DNA of 64,000 nt from Candidatus Poribacteria bacterium (GTDB lineage: Bacteria > Poribacteria > WGA-4E > PCPOR2b), in assembly GCA_028819845.1 (NCBI GenBank), contig JAPPKS010000012.1, forward strand, positions 186,001 through 250,000, written 5' to 3'. Below the pieces are notes generated by a model that saw nothing but the letters and a program-made list of their open reading frames with translations, was not told the DNA's origin and did not search any database. The position numbers and the translations under genes are program-made. Below are positions 54,186 through 62,455 of the stretch, in pieces; within the stretch, counting starts at the first letter, position 1, and each line of letters begins with the position of its first letter.

Positions 54186-55379
54186 ATGAAACAGTCAACG
54201 ATTCGCGTCGGGTTAGTTGGATCGGGTTTCGTCGCTAAATTCCACAGCTTAGCTTACAACAATCTAGCCTTAGTGTACAATTCTACGCTGCCGGCGGTCG
54301 AACGGATTAGACTCTTTGATGTAACGACTGAACTCGCTGCGGAAGGCGCTGCACAGTTTGGTTGGCAGGAAGCGACTGACGATTGGCGAAACATCACACG
54401 CGCCGACGACATCGATCTTGTCGATATTGTTGCGCCGAACTACGCGCACGCAGAGATTGCAGTTGATGCGGCGAGGCACGGCAAACATATTTTCTGTGAA
54501 AAACCGCTTGCGCACGATGTTGCCTCGGCACGGCAAATGGTCGAAGCTGTATTTCAGACTGGATGTACTCACCAAGTGGGATTTGTTTACCGTATGTGGC
54601 CCGCTGTCGCTTTTGCCAAAGAACTCATTGACACCGGTAAAATCGGTCGAATAATCCATTTCCATTCACGGTTCTTACACGATTACGGACTAGATCCTTC
54701 ACTGCCGATGAGTTGGCGATTCGAATCGCAGAAAGCCGGCGCCGGCAGCATCGGCGACATCGGGTCTCACGCGATTGATATTGGTAGATACCTTGTTGGC
54801 GACATTGTCCGTGTTTTCGCTCAGTCACGTACATTTGTAAAGAAAAGATTAATAGCCCCGCCCGGATTAAGCAACGCCTTTCGCCGCGGTGACAGCGAAA
54901 TCGAACAATTATCTGAGTATGGCACCGTGGATGTCGATGATGCAACTGACATGTTGGTCGAATTTGAAGACGGCACGATGGGAAATTTTGAGACAAATTG
55001 GGCGGCAGCGGGTCACGAGAACGAACTCAGTTTTGAGGTGAGCGGGGAGCGCGGCGCCATAAAGTTCAGTTGGCGTCACGCGAATGAATTGTTAGTGCAT
55101 TCGGCGGATGATCCGGAGAATCTGAACGGTTTTCGCACCGTCATTATTGGACCGATGCATCCGAACGCGGAGTCTTTCGGGCCAGTGCCGGGGCTTGGCA
55201 TGGGTTATACCGATGCATTTTATATTGCAATGCGTCAGATGGTTGAATCAATCTCCCGTGGAAAGGCGGCTAGCCCGAATTTTATAGACGGCTTGAAAGC
55301 CTGCGAGGTAGTGGATGCGGCAGTGCGTTCATCTGACTCGGGAAAATGGGAGGAAGTTAATCACAATCCACCGCTGTAA
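54186..55379 (+). CDS. Gfo/Idh/MocA-family oxidoreductase
   Basis: 397 residues. The Rossmann loop is GLVGSGFVAKFHSLAY, the catalytic region is IFCEKPLAHDVASAR and the C-terminal domain has SIGDIGSHAIDIGRYLVGD. GAGGGG precedes the ATG. It is longer than the family member at 37.3 kb and belongs to a different subgroup. The sugar-isomerase-like gene follows on the same strand after 190 bases, a pairing common in inositol or uncommon-sugar pathways. Confidence 0.9.
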   Translation: MKQSTIRVGLVGSGFVAKFHSLAYNNLALVYNSTLPAVERIRLFDVTTELAAEGAAQFGWQEATDDWRNITRADDIDLVDIVAPNYAHAEIAVDAARHGKHIFCEKPLAHDVASARQMVEAVFQTGCTHQVGFVYRMWPAVAFAKELIDTGKIGRIIHFHSRFLHDYGLDPSLPMSWRFESQKAGAGSIGDIGSHAIDIGRYLVGDIVRVFAQSRTFVKKRLIAPPGLSNAFRRGDSEIEQLSEYGTVDVDDATDMLVEFEDGTMGNFETNWAAAGHENELSFEVSGERGAIKFSWRHANELLVHSADDPENLNGFRTVIIGPMHPNAESFGPVPGLGMGYTDAFYIAMRQMVESISRGKAASPNFIDGLKACEVVDAAVRSSDSGKWEEVNHNPPL

Positions 55380-55569
55380 CGCATTACCCCGCACGTGCTT
55401 TTCCCTATCCCTGTTAACGCGAGTATTCGCGGCGTCACCTACTAGTTGCCCAGAGTGTAGTAAGGTGGGTTTGCTCGAGAGTTAGATTGAATTGGAAATT
55501 TGGGAGACATAGCAGTATCGCTATCAGCCAACATTACATATCACGGTATTCAGAAAGGATAAGCTCCAA

Positions 55570-56436
55570 ATGAAGCGTAAGTGGAAAACAGCGTTTCTCA
55601 CAATCTTGGACTATAGCACCATGCCGTCAACTGATGTGATTGAGTCCTTGCGTCGACTGGGGTATGAGGGTATCGAGTGGACGATGGATCACTTCGATCC
55701 CGATTTGCCGATTGCACAATTGCGCGAACTCGTCAGCCGCACGCATGATGCTGGCATGGAAGTATCCCAGATTATGGCGCACACCGACCTAATTTCGCTC
55801 AACGACGCCGTACGCAAGCAAAAAATTGACCGAATTGTGCGCGGCATAAGAGCCGCCGGCGAGTGCGGGGTAAGTGCGGTCAGCGTGTTGACGGGACCGT
55901 CAATTTGGGAGCCCGACCACGTCCGAATCGGTGAGGATATGAGCGAGACCGCCGCCTGGGATCAGGCGATTGAAGCGGTTGAGACCTTCGTTGAAGCCGC
56001 GGAGGATTCCAACGTTGTCATCACGTCTGAAGCAGTCTACGGTATGCTTGCCCACGATTTCTATACGCACAGATGGCTAGTGGATCAAGTAGACCATCCC
56101 GCGCACAAGGTCAATTTCGATCCGTCGCACCACGTCCTCTACGGTATAGAAGATATGCGTTGGCTAATCCACCAATGGGGAGATAGAATTGCTCATGTGC
56201 ATATCAAGGACGCCATCGGTATCCCGCAACTCAACAAATTTGTCTTTCCGCTGCTTGGCGAAGGCAGGGTGAACTGGAAAGATTTCTTCATCGGTCTTGA
56301 GGAGATTGACTACCGCGGATTCTGCAGCCTCGAATTCGAGTCGTTTCGATTCTACCGCCAAGTCCTCAAAAACAACCCGGAAGCCGCCGCCCAAATTTTG
56401 CTCGAACAGTTAAACGTACTACTCGAAGATGATTGA
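55570..56436 (+). CDS. Sugar phosphate isomerase/epimerase-like TIM barrel (AP-endonuclease 2 fold)
   Basis: 288 residues. Metal-site features of the xylose-isomerase-like barrel are present: Glu in YEGIEWTMDH, Glu in VVITSEAVYG, Asp/His in KVNFDPSHHVLYG, His in AHVHIKDAIG and a final Glu in GFCSLEFESF. The ATG follows AGAAAGGATAAG. Its last four codons (EDD plus stop) begin a 76-bp direct repeat that recurs at 56846. It probably acts with the upstream dehydrogenase on a keto- or deoxy-sugar. Confidence 0.88.
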   Translation: MKRKWKTAFLTILDYSTMPSTDVIESLRRLGYEGIEWTMDHFDPDLPIAQLRELVSRTHDAGMEVSQIMAHTDLISLNDAVRKQKIDRIVRGIRAAGECGVSAVSVLTGPSIWEPDHVRIGEDMSETAAWDQAIEAVETFVEAAEDSNVVITSEAVYGMLAHDFYTHRWLVDQVDHPAHKVNFDPSHHVLYGIEDMRWLIHQWGDRIAHVHIKDAIGIPQLNKFVFPLLGEGRVNWKDFFIGLEEIDYRGFCSLEFESFRFYRQVLKNNPEAAAQILLEQLNVLLEDD

Positions 56437-56922
56437 GTGCGCCCGCCGTGATGCAATAGCCCACAATCTTGGATTTTGGTTTTTGTAGGTTGGGTAGAGC
56501 AGGTATGATGAAATGCGTGTATCATGAACATGAGTGCAGTTGTTTGAATTAGTCCAAGATTTGTTTACGGTAAGCGAAACCCAACGCTTTTGAAATCTCC
56601 GAGCAGCGAACCGGTTAATTCCTGTCGCGCAACATTTGAAACAATAAAAATCAACCGAAGATTGAAGAGCAGCTTGGAATCCGGTACGGACTAATCCATG
56701 CGACGCTTCTTTGATGTCGAGAGGTTTAAAAAGCGTTGGGTTTCGCTCAATCGAACGAATTTCCAACGCGATTAACGTACGCACCGATTTGTCAAAATGC
56801 ACATGTTTCAGTTTCTCCGCTCTACCCAACCTACGGAGAATTCTAGAAGATGATTGAGTGCGCCCGCTGTGATGCAATAACCCACAGACTTGAATTACGG
56901 TTTTTGTAGGTCGGGTAGAGCG
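56425..56922 (+). repeat. MITE-like element with 16-bp perfect terminal inverted repeats, flanked by a 76-bp direct repeat
   Basis: GTAGGTTGGGTAGAGC at 56485-56500 and GCTCTACCCAACCTAC at 56819-56834 are exact reverse complements bounding about 350 bp. An inner inverted pair (CGAAACCCAACGCTTTT and AAAAAGCGTTGGGTTTCG) gives a nested palindrome. The segment 56425-56500 recurs with few changes at 56846-56922, including the codons at the end of the isomerase gene. Translated frames across it are repeat-derived and not called as genes. Confidence 0.7.
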
Positions 56923-57080
56923 ATCAACCGACCGAACAGCGAGGGCGATAGTCTTCTCTAGTTTTCTGGCTGCCCCCATAGTTCTAACCTTTAAAGGAAT
57001 ATCGCCGCATAATAGCCATGTGCGCCGATCTTTGATTCCGTCTCAAATTCTTTATGGCGTAGCGAACCCAACGCTTTTCT
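56901..57080 (+). repeat. GTAGGT...CCCAACGC repeat unit containing a GGATCAAC copy
   Basis: It starts TTTTTGTAGGTCGGGTAGAGC and carries a 35-bp repeat copy at 56922-56956. It then contains a block (TCTAACCTTTAAAG, then CCGTCTCAAATTC) that is repeated at about 57630-57690. It ends GCGAACCCAACGCTTTT. Together with the preceding element it fills 56437-57118. Confidence 0.6.
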
Positions 57081-57118
57081 CGATTTTGCGTGTGAAACCG
57101 TATTGAGGACTCTCAAAA

Positions 57119-57358
57119 ATGAACCTAAGCAACCATTACGTCAAGATTGTTGAATGGTCCGATGAAGACCAATGTTATGTTGGCGGTTGCCCAGGACTCT
57201 TTTACGGTGGATGCCACGGCGATAATGAACAAGACGTGTTCGCTGAACTGTGTCGCATCGTTGAAGAGACGATTGAACTATATCAGCGAGACGCCAGACC
57301 TCTACCATCAGCGACGTCCGGCAAAGATTACGCTAACAAGATGTTGGAATTTGCCTAA
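57119..57358 (+). CDS. HicB-like antitoxin, solitary
   Basis: 79 residues. The short beta-sheet start (HYVKIVEWSDEDQCYVGGCP), the GLFYGGCHGDNEQDVFAEL turn and the helix IVEETIELYQRDARPLP follow the HicB partial RNase-H-like fold. The usual C-terminal DNA-binding segment is short or absent, and no HicA toxin gene lies beside it. GAGGACTCTC precedes the ATG. It is an island between repeat blocks. Confidence 0.65.
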   Translation: MNLSNHYVKIVEWSDEDQCYVGGCPGLFYGGCHGDNEQDVFAELCRIVEETIELYQRDARPLPSATSGKDYANKMLEFA

Positions 57359-57397
57359 CAAATCGTAACGATTTAGCGAGAGATGTTCTTTTAGGTC

Positions 57398-57725
57398 TTG
57401 TAGGTTGGGTAAAGCAATCAACTGAGCGGATAGATCAAATGAGCGAATAGCGAATGCGATAGTCTTCTTTTGTAAAATCCTCCTTATTGACCCGCATCAC
57501 CCATCGTAGGCGGGGATCAACTGAGTGGATAGCGAAGGCGATAGTTTTCCGCCTGCCCCGCATTTGTAATCAAATCTTTGTAGGTTGGCTTAAGCGATCA
57601 ACCGACCGAAAAGGGAGGGCGATTGTTCTAACCTTTAAAGACAAAACGCCGCATAAAAGCCATGAGCGCCGCACCTTGATTCCGTCTCAAATTCCTCATG
57701 GCGTAGCGACCCCAACGCTTTTCCT
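57398..57725 (+). repeat. Compound repeat block with three GGATCAAC-type copies
   Basis: GTAGGTTGGGTAAAGC at the left is followed by AATCAACTGAGCGGATAG with a second partial copy (57415-57480), GGATCAACTGAGTGGATAG (57514-57548), a second GTAGGTTGG start at about 57579 and GATCAACCGACCGAAAAGG (57596-57628). It ends GACCCCAACGCTTTT. A 141-codon open frame across it is only repeat sequence. Confidence 0.6.
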
Positions 57726-57848
57726 GCCGACAATTCATTTTGTAAAGGGAGCGGCACTGATAAGTGTCTCACCCTTTTTTTTTTCAGGGTACAATCAGGA
57801 TGGAAACGCAATGGAAAATTGCCGTTTTCCGGGAAAGCCGAGGTTGGT

Positions 57849-57929
57849 GGTTACCTTTTATCGAATTGCACCGGCCCGCTTGTGGTGCGGGTTCATAGAA
57901 ATCGCGAGGTAACCAAAAGGTAACCAAGA
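57849..57929 (+). repeat. Inverted GGTTACCTTTT pair with tandem 11-bp units
   Basis: GGTTACCTTTT (57849-57859) is the exact complement of AAAAGGTAACC (57915-57925). The right side also contains GGTAACCAAAA and GGTAACCAAGA in tandem (57908-57929). An inner GC-rich hairpin (CCCGCTTGTGGTGCGGG) lies between the arms. Function unknown; such tandem sites can bind recombinases or replication proteins. Confidence 0.4.
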
Positions 57930-58160
57930 AAAAAAAGATCTGTAAGTCTTTTGATCGGACTAATATGCTAATATATTCGCATTATTTATAGGAGCGATTT
58001 AAGACTTTCACAGGCAGCGGATCGAAGGGAATGTCAAGGCAATCGTGACGTTAATAGGGCGGTGCATTTCCCTGAAGCGTTCGGAACTGGTGGATTTTCA
58101 ATCTCAGGGAATGTGGGTTGGGTTTTGCCGCCGAGCATGGAGGGATTTACCGACCGAATA

Positions 58161-58262
58161 GGATCAATCGAGCGATCAGCGAGTGCGATTGTCTTCTTCT
58201 GTAAAATCCTCCTCCTTGCCAAGGTGGGATCAACCGACCGAACAGGGAGGGCGATTGTCTTC
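58161..58262 (+). repeat. Two further copies of the 35-bp dispersed repeat
   Basis: 58161-58199 (GGATCAATCGAGCGATCAGC, ending GCGATTGTCTTCT) and 58227-58262 (GGATCAACCGACCGAACAGG, ending GCGATTGTCTTCT). The second follows TGCCAAGGTGG, and GTAAAATCCTCC links the two. Confidence 0.6.
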
Positions 58263-58265
58263 TCG

Positions 58266-58544
58266 GGTTTTTGTAGGTTGGGTTAAGCGGTTACCCCCAA
58301 AACGCGCACCAAACACGACAAACCGCTCCGAACATACAGCGACGCTCTTGGCAGGAATCGTAAAGCGTAACCCAACGCTTTTCCTTGGTAGAATCCATAT
58401 CGGATAAAGTAAACACATCCAATGACCAAAAAACGTCGGCTTTCGTTCCATCAATCACATTTTCTTACGCAATCAACCAGCGTAACGCGCGCGGCACATT
58501 GACACTATTGGTGTCGGCACTGCATTACTCAACCCACAAAGACC
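58266..58544 (+). repeat. MITE-like element (about 279 bp)
   Basis: The left end GGTTTTTGTAGGTTGGGTTA and the right end TACTCAACCCACAAAGACC are imperfect inverted repeats. The right 110 bp (ATCACATTTTCTTACGCAAT region) is homologous to the right parts of the elements ending at about 60245 and 62280. Its right edge directly abuts the truncated gene copy that begins at 58545. Confidence 0.6.
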
Positions 58545-58634
58545 GCAGAGGAAGCAGTCATGATGCTCGGATATGAACCCAAACAGCCATCAGAACATCC
58601 AGTAATTGTAGAATTGTTAGAGCGGCGAGGTTGA
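58545..58634 (+). pseudogene. Truncated third copy of the exported paralogue family
   Basis: Thirty codons in frame read AEEAVMMLGYEPKQPSEHP and end at TGA 58634. They match the C-terminal motif SAEEAxxMLGYDxNxLxEHP of the two complete genes downstream. Everything 5' of this motif is replaced by the MITE, and the residues after EHP have diverged. The next gene starts 15 bases later. Confidence 0.6.
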
Positions 58635-58648
58635 AGGAGGAAACCATC

Positions 58649-59248
58649 ATGAAATTCCGACTATTTCCACATTCCATCTTCTTAATCTTGATGGTCACAT
58701 GTGCCGGTACTGAGATTGCCTCTGCGCCCGAGACAAACGCGGAAACAACTGTGCCCGAATATGAGGTAGATGCCAAGCAGCTATTCGGACTCGGAATAAA
58801 GGATAGCGCACGCAAAGTGTTCGCAATATCTGAATTCTGGATATGTCACGACAAAAAGGGACGGCACAATATGTATTTACCGGGCGACTCTGAATTCGGA
58901 AGAACAAAACCGTACTTCAGGGAAAAACATATCACACCCATCGAAACGTATGAGCGCAAGGACAGGGCGTATCTGTCTCTGTATTTCACAGAGGATGATA
59001 CGAACCCAAAGGAAGTTGAAGTGGGCAGGGTAGAATTAACTCATATAGCAGTTGTGTCTGCAGAGGAAGCAGTCAAGATGCTTGGGTACGACCTAAACAA
59101 GCTGATAGAACACCCGTTTAAACATAGGAACGCCGACACGAGTAACTGGTTTGTGCAAATAGATCCCTACTTCCACCTCATTGAAATACAATGGTTCGTT
59201 TCGGCGGCACTCGGTAACGTCACCCAGATTCGAGCCAGTGTATGGTAA
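58649..59248 (+). CDS. Exported protein of unknown family, paralogue A
   Basis: About 199 residues from ATG 58649 with GAAGGAGG upstream; the in-frame TTG at 58631 is rejected. Signal peptide MKFRLFPHSIFLILMVTCAG, possibly lipidated near the Cys at about residue 18. The mature protein is charged and has the conserved blocks GRTKPYF, PIETYERKDRAYLSL, VELTHIAVVSAEEAVKMLGY, EHPFKHRNA and PYFHLIEIQWF. It ends VTQIRASVW. No family recognised. It is followed at 29 bases by paralogue B. Confidence 0.75.
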   Translation: MKFRLFPHSIFLILMVTCAGTEIASAPETNAETTVPEYEVDAKQLFGLGIKDSARKVFAISEFWICHDKKGRHNMYLPGDSEFGRTKPYFREKHITPIETYERKDRAYLSLYFTEDDTNPKEVEVGRVELTHIAVVSAEEAVKMLGYDLNKLIEHPFKHRNADTSNWFVQIDPYFHLIEIQWFVSAALGNVTQIRASVW

Positions 59249-59276
59249 CGGTCAATTTTTTCAAATGGAGAGTGTG

Positions 59277-59888
59277 ATGCGATTTTTACGGTATGCGTTG
59301 CTGGCGGTAAGCTTGCTTCTGATTGCAGCGGGGGACGGCAGCAAGGGTGTGGAAGAGTCTAAGACCGATAACAGCGCAAATGAACCTGAATATGTGATAC
59401 ATGCTAAAGAACTCTTAGGCGCTCCATTGGAAAAAAGCCAAGCTATAGTTAGAGCTACAACCGACTTTGGGCGCTACCGCAGACTAAACATCTCTTATGG
59501 ATACCCTAACCATGAGTACGGAAGGACTATGCCGTATTTTGCGGAAGCACGGTTTACTCCAATTGAAACTTTTACGCTGAACCGCAAGGCATATCTTTCT
59601 TTGAGTGTTACAAACCTAGACAGGAACATAACTGGACGTGAAGTGGGAAAGATCGAATTGACCCATTTAGGCGTTGTGTCTGCCGAGGAAGCGCTCATGA
59701 TGCTCGGGTATGACCCCAATCAGCTAGTAGAACACCCCATAAAGCATCGGAACGCGGAGCGGAGCGACTGGTTTGGTGTAATAGGTCCTTATTTTCACAT
59801 AATTGAAATACAGTGGTTCGATGCAAAACAACTCAATAGACCAGGAAAATTTGGCAGCGTAACACAGATTCGAGTCTCTGTGTGGTGA
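59277..59888 (+). CDS. Exported protein of unknown family, paralogue B
   Basis: About 203 residues from ATG 59277, where a new signal peptide (MRFLRYALLAVSLLLIAAG) begins after ATGGAGAG; the frame is open further upstream but those codons overlap paralogue A. It shares with A the order GRTMPYF, PIETFTLNRKAYLSL, IELTHLGVVSAEEALMMLGY, EHPIKHRNAERSDWF, PYFHIIEIQWF and VTQIRVSVW. This is a tandem duplicate with moderate divergence, so the conserved blocks mark the functional core. Confidence 0.75.
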   Translation: MRFLRYALLAVSLLLIAAGDGSKGVEESKTDNSANEPEYVIHAKELLGAPLEKSQAIVRATTDFGRYRRLNISYGYPNHEYGRTMPYFAEARFTPIETFTLNRKAYLSLSVTNLDRNITGREVGKIELTHLGVVSAEEALMMLGYDPNQLVEHPIKHRNAERSDWFGVIGPYFHIIEIQWFDAKQLNRPGKFGSVTQIRVSVW

Positions 59889-59911
59889 TGCGCTTTTTTA
59901 TCTCAGGCATA

Positions 59912-60245
59912 GCTTTTGTAGGTTGGGCAGGGCGGATATGGTAAAATCCGTGTATTGTGAGCATGAGTTTGTCTAGTTCTTGTAGGTTGGGTTAAGCGGA
60001 TTCGTGAATAACGCTCCATAAGAGCCATGAGCGCCGAACCTAAATGCCGTCTCAAGATTACCATGACATAGCGAACCCAACGCTGTCTCTTTGCTCGGCA
60101 CCAGTTCCGACCATCCAACGCATCCCTATCACCAAAAAGCGCTGGGTTACGCTACGCCAATCACAATTACTACGCAATCAACCTGCGTAACGCACGCGTG
60201 ACATTGAAGTTTTTGTCGTCGGTCCGCTAAACCCAACCTCCTTCA
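59912..60245 (+). repeat. Nested MITE-like element
   Basis: Two left ends are seen (TTTTGTAGGTTGGGCAGGG at 59913 and TTGTAGGTTGGGTTAAGCGG at about 59981). There is one CGAACCCAACGCTGTCTCT block and one right end (GTCCGCTAAACCCAACCTCC). The inner ATAAGAGCCATGAGCGCCG is shared with the units at 57.0 and 57.7 kb. It occupies most of the gap 59889-60333. Confidence 0.6.
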
Positions 60246-60333
60246 ACTTGCCTGCCTTTGAGGATTAGCCACAAACTACCTATTGAGTTATACTGTCCTA
60301 CTTTGGTATGATATAGGGATTAGGAGATTCGCT

Positions 60334-61961
60334 ATGAACATGCTGTATTACGGAGATAACCTTGAAATCCTACGAGAGCATATCCCCGATGAAAGCGTAG
60401 ATTTAATATACATTGACCCGCCGTTCAACTCGAATCAGGCCTATAATGTGATTTTCAGCGAGACTGACGGTACGGCATCGCAAGCGCAAATTCAAGCCTT
60501 TGAAGACACCTGGCGGTGGGGCGAAACCACCGAGCAGGCATACCATGAGTTGGTCGGGACAGCGCCACACCTTCTAGTTGAGACAATTAAGAGTTTTCGC
60601 GGTTTCCTTACCGAAACAAACCTCATGGCATATCTCGTAATGATGGCGCTGCGATTAGTGGAGCTGCACCGCGTCCTGAAGCCGACTGGGAGTTTTTACC
60701 TTCATTGTGACCCGACAGCATCGCATTATCTGAAAATCATTTTAGACCAAGTTTTTGGAGTTCAGAATTTCAGGAACGAAATTTATTGGAAGAGAAAGAC
60801 AGGGCGTGCGGGACCGACCAACCGTTTTGGAACATCCTGTGATATACTCCTTTGGTATTCTAAAACTAATGACTACACGTTTACATCTCAATATCGCAAG
60901 AGTAATACTGAATAAATAGAAAAGATGTTTCGTTACACCGATGCCAATGGGCGGCGCTACAGAGTTGACAACCTTGCAAGCCCCAATCCAAGGCCGAATT
61001 TAACCTATGAGTATAAAGGCTACAAACCGCCAGAGAAAGGATGGGCAATTTCTCGTGAAAAAATGGAACACTGGGATAGCGAGGACAGGCTTCATTTTCC
61101 AAAATCTCCCGATGGTCGAATCCAACGAAAGCGATACTTAGACGAGTTGATCGGAGAAGAAGTTCCCTCGCTTTGGGACGACATTCTTGCCATTGGGTCA
61201 CGAGCTAAAGAACGTCTCGGCTATCCAACCCAAAAACCTGAAGCATTGCTTGACCGAATTATTGATGCGAGTAGCAATGAAGGCGATGTTGTGTTAGACG
61301 CCTTCTGCGGTTGTGGAACAGCTATCGCTGTTGCACAACAGCTCAACCGCCGATGGATTGGTATTGACATTACACACCTTGTGCCATCGCTTTATTGAAA
61401 TACCGCCTCGCAGATGCCTTCGGCGATGACGCGGAATATGAAATCGTCGGTGAGCCAAAGGATACACAGAGCGCGAAGGCTTTAGCAGTTCAGGATCGGT
61501 ATCAATTCCAATGGTGGGCGTTGAGCCTGATTCGGGCAAGACCTTATCAGGAGAAAAAGAAGGGAGCAGACGAAGGCGTAGACGGGGTAATCTTTTATCA
61601 GGACGTTGACCCTGTAAACACGAAAAAGGCGCTAACTCGGAAGATTGTCGTCCAGGTCAAAAGCGGGAAGGTTTCAGTCAAGGACATACGGGAACTGAAA
61701 TCGGTTGTCGAAACCCAAGACGCTGTAATCGGTGTCTTTATTACTTTGAGCACGCCAACCCAACCGATGCTAAAAGAAGCAACGGCGGCTGGGCGATTTC
61801 AATGGCTTCACGTCAAGGACACAACGTATCCTAGGATTCAAATTCGCACGATTCAACAACTGCTAGATGGGAAGGGTATTGAGTATCCCCGTACGCCGAC
61901 CGACGTGACATTTCGCAAGGCGAAGCGGGCAATCCCGAAAGTCGATCAGCTGGAACTCTAG
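60334..61961 (+). pseudogene. Broken DNA methyltransferase fused to a restriction-endonuclease-like domain
   Basis: Three pieces together form one long protein. From ATG 60334 (AGGAG upstream) comes a beta-class methyltransferase head with LIYIDPPFNSN (motif IV). At 60913 an in-frame TAA interrupts KSNTE and IEKMFRYTD, where relatives have a Tyr codon, so a single substitution explains it. The frame continues to DAFCGCGTAIAV (SAM motif I). At 61381-61383 two extra bases shift the frame inside THLAIAL, and the remainder (KYRLADAFGDD, then the nuclease-like core GADEGVDGVIFY and KIVVQVKSGKV) runs in another frame to 61961. The whole otherwise aligns well, so decay is recent or reflects assembly errors. 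Confidence 0.75.
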
Positions 61962-62006
61962 CGGGCAATCATGAATTTCCGGTTCAACACACCGTCTTCG
62001 ATGAAG

Positions 62007-62280
62007 GCAGTCCTTGTAGGTTGGGTAGAGCGGATTTAATGAGAAATGTGAGCATGAGTTCTGTTTTATGACTAAACCCAAGGTTTGATTACGGGGCGCG
62101 TAACCAAACGCTGTTTCTTTGCTCTGAATCAATTCGGAAAAAATAAACTCGGACTTATAACCAAAAGGATTGCGTTACGCTCCATCGATCACATTTTCTA
62201 ACGTAATCAAACCACGTAACGTTAGCAGCACACTAAGAATTTTGTTGTCTGCACCGCTTAACCCAACCTACAAAAACTGC
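62007..62280 (+). repeat. MITE-like element with about 27-bp inverted ends
   Basis: The left end GCAGTCCTTGTAGGTTGGGT continues AGAGCGG; the complement of the right end reads GCAGTTTTTGTAGGTTGGGT then TAAGCGG. It is 274 bp long and contains no ORF. It is the clearest complete member of the family. Confidence 0.7.
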
Positions 62281-62316
62281 AATTTGGGATGTCCGAATGC
62301 TAATTGAACAAACCCT

Positions 62317-62345
62317 TTGCGCTATGGCTTTGTCTTTGCTATACT
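62317..62345 (+). promoter_or_regulatory. Promoter of the small two-gene unit
   Basis: TTGCGC (62317-62322), 17-base spacer ending TGC, TATACT (62340-62345), i.e. an extended -10. It begins about 35 bases after the right end of the MITE and 110 bases before ATG 62456. Confidence 0.45.
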
Positions 62346-62455
62346 ATCATATTACATGGTGGGTTGCACTACGGAAGCGGCACGACACTCATCCGTCGAT
62401 TTAACCAAATCAAACATCGTCCATTTTCCCGATCACTTATTACGGAGGCGAAACA

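Noticed and set aside
56419-56979. 186-codon minus-strand frame over the MITE
   Set aside because: It covers the inverted and direct repeats and the end of the isomerase gene; composition follows the repeats, not a protein.
57487-57912. 141-codon open frame on the plus strand
   Set aside because: It runs through the GGATCAAC repeats and the GTAGGTTGG unit; the protein would consist of translated repeats and has no ribosome site.
57398-58262. Possible CRISPR array from regularly recurring 35-bp repeats
   Set aside because: Spacing is irregular, repeats are divergent and often nested in MITE units, and no cas gene is present.
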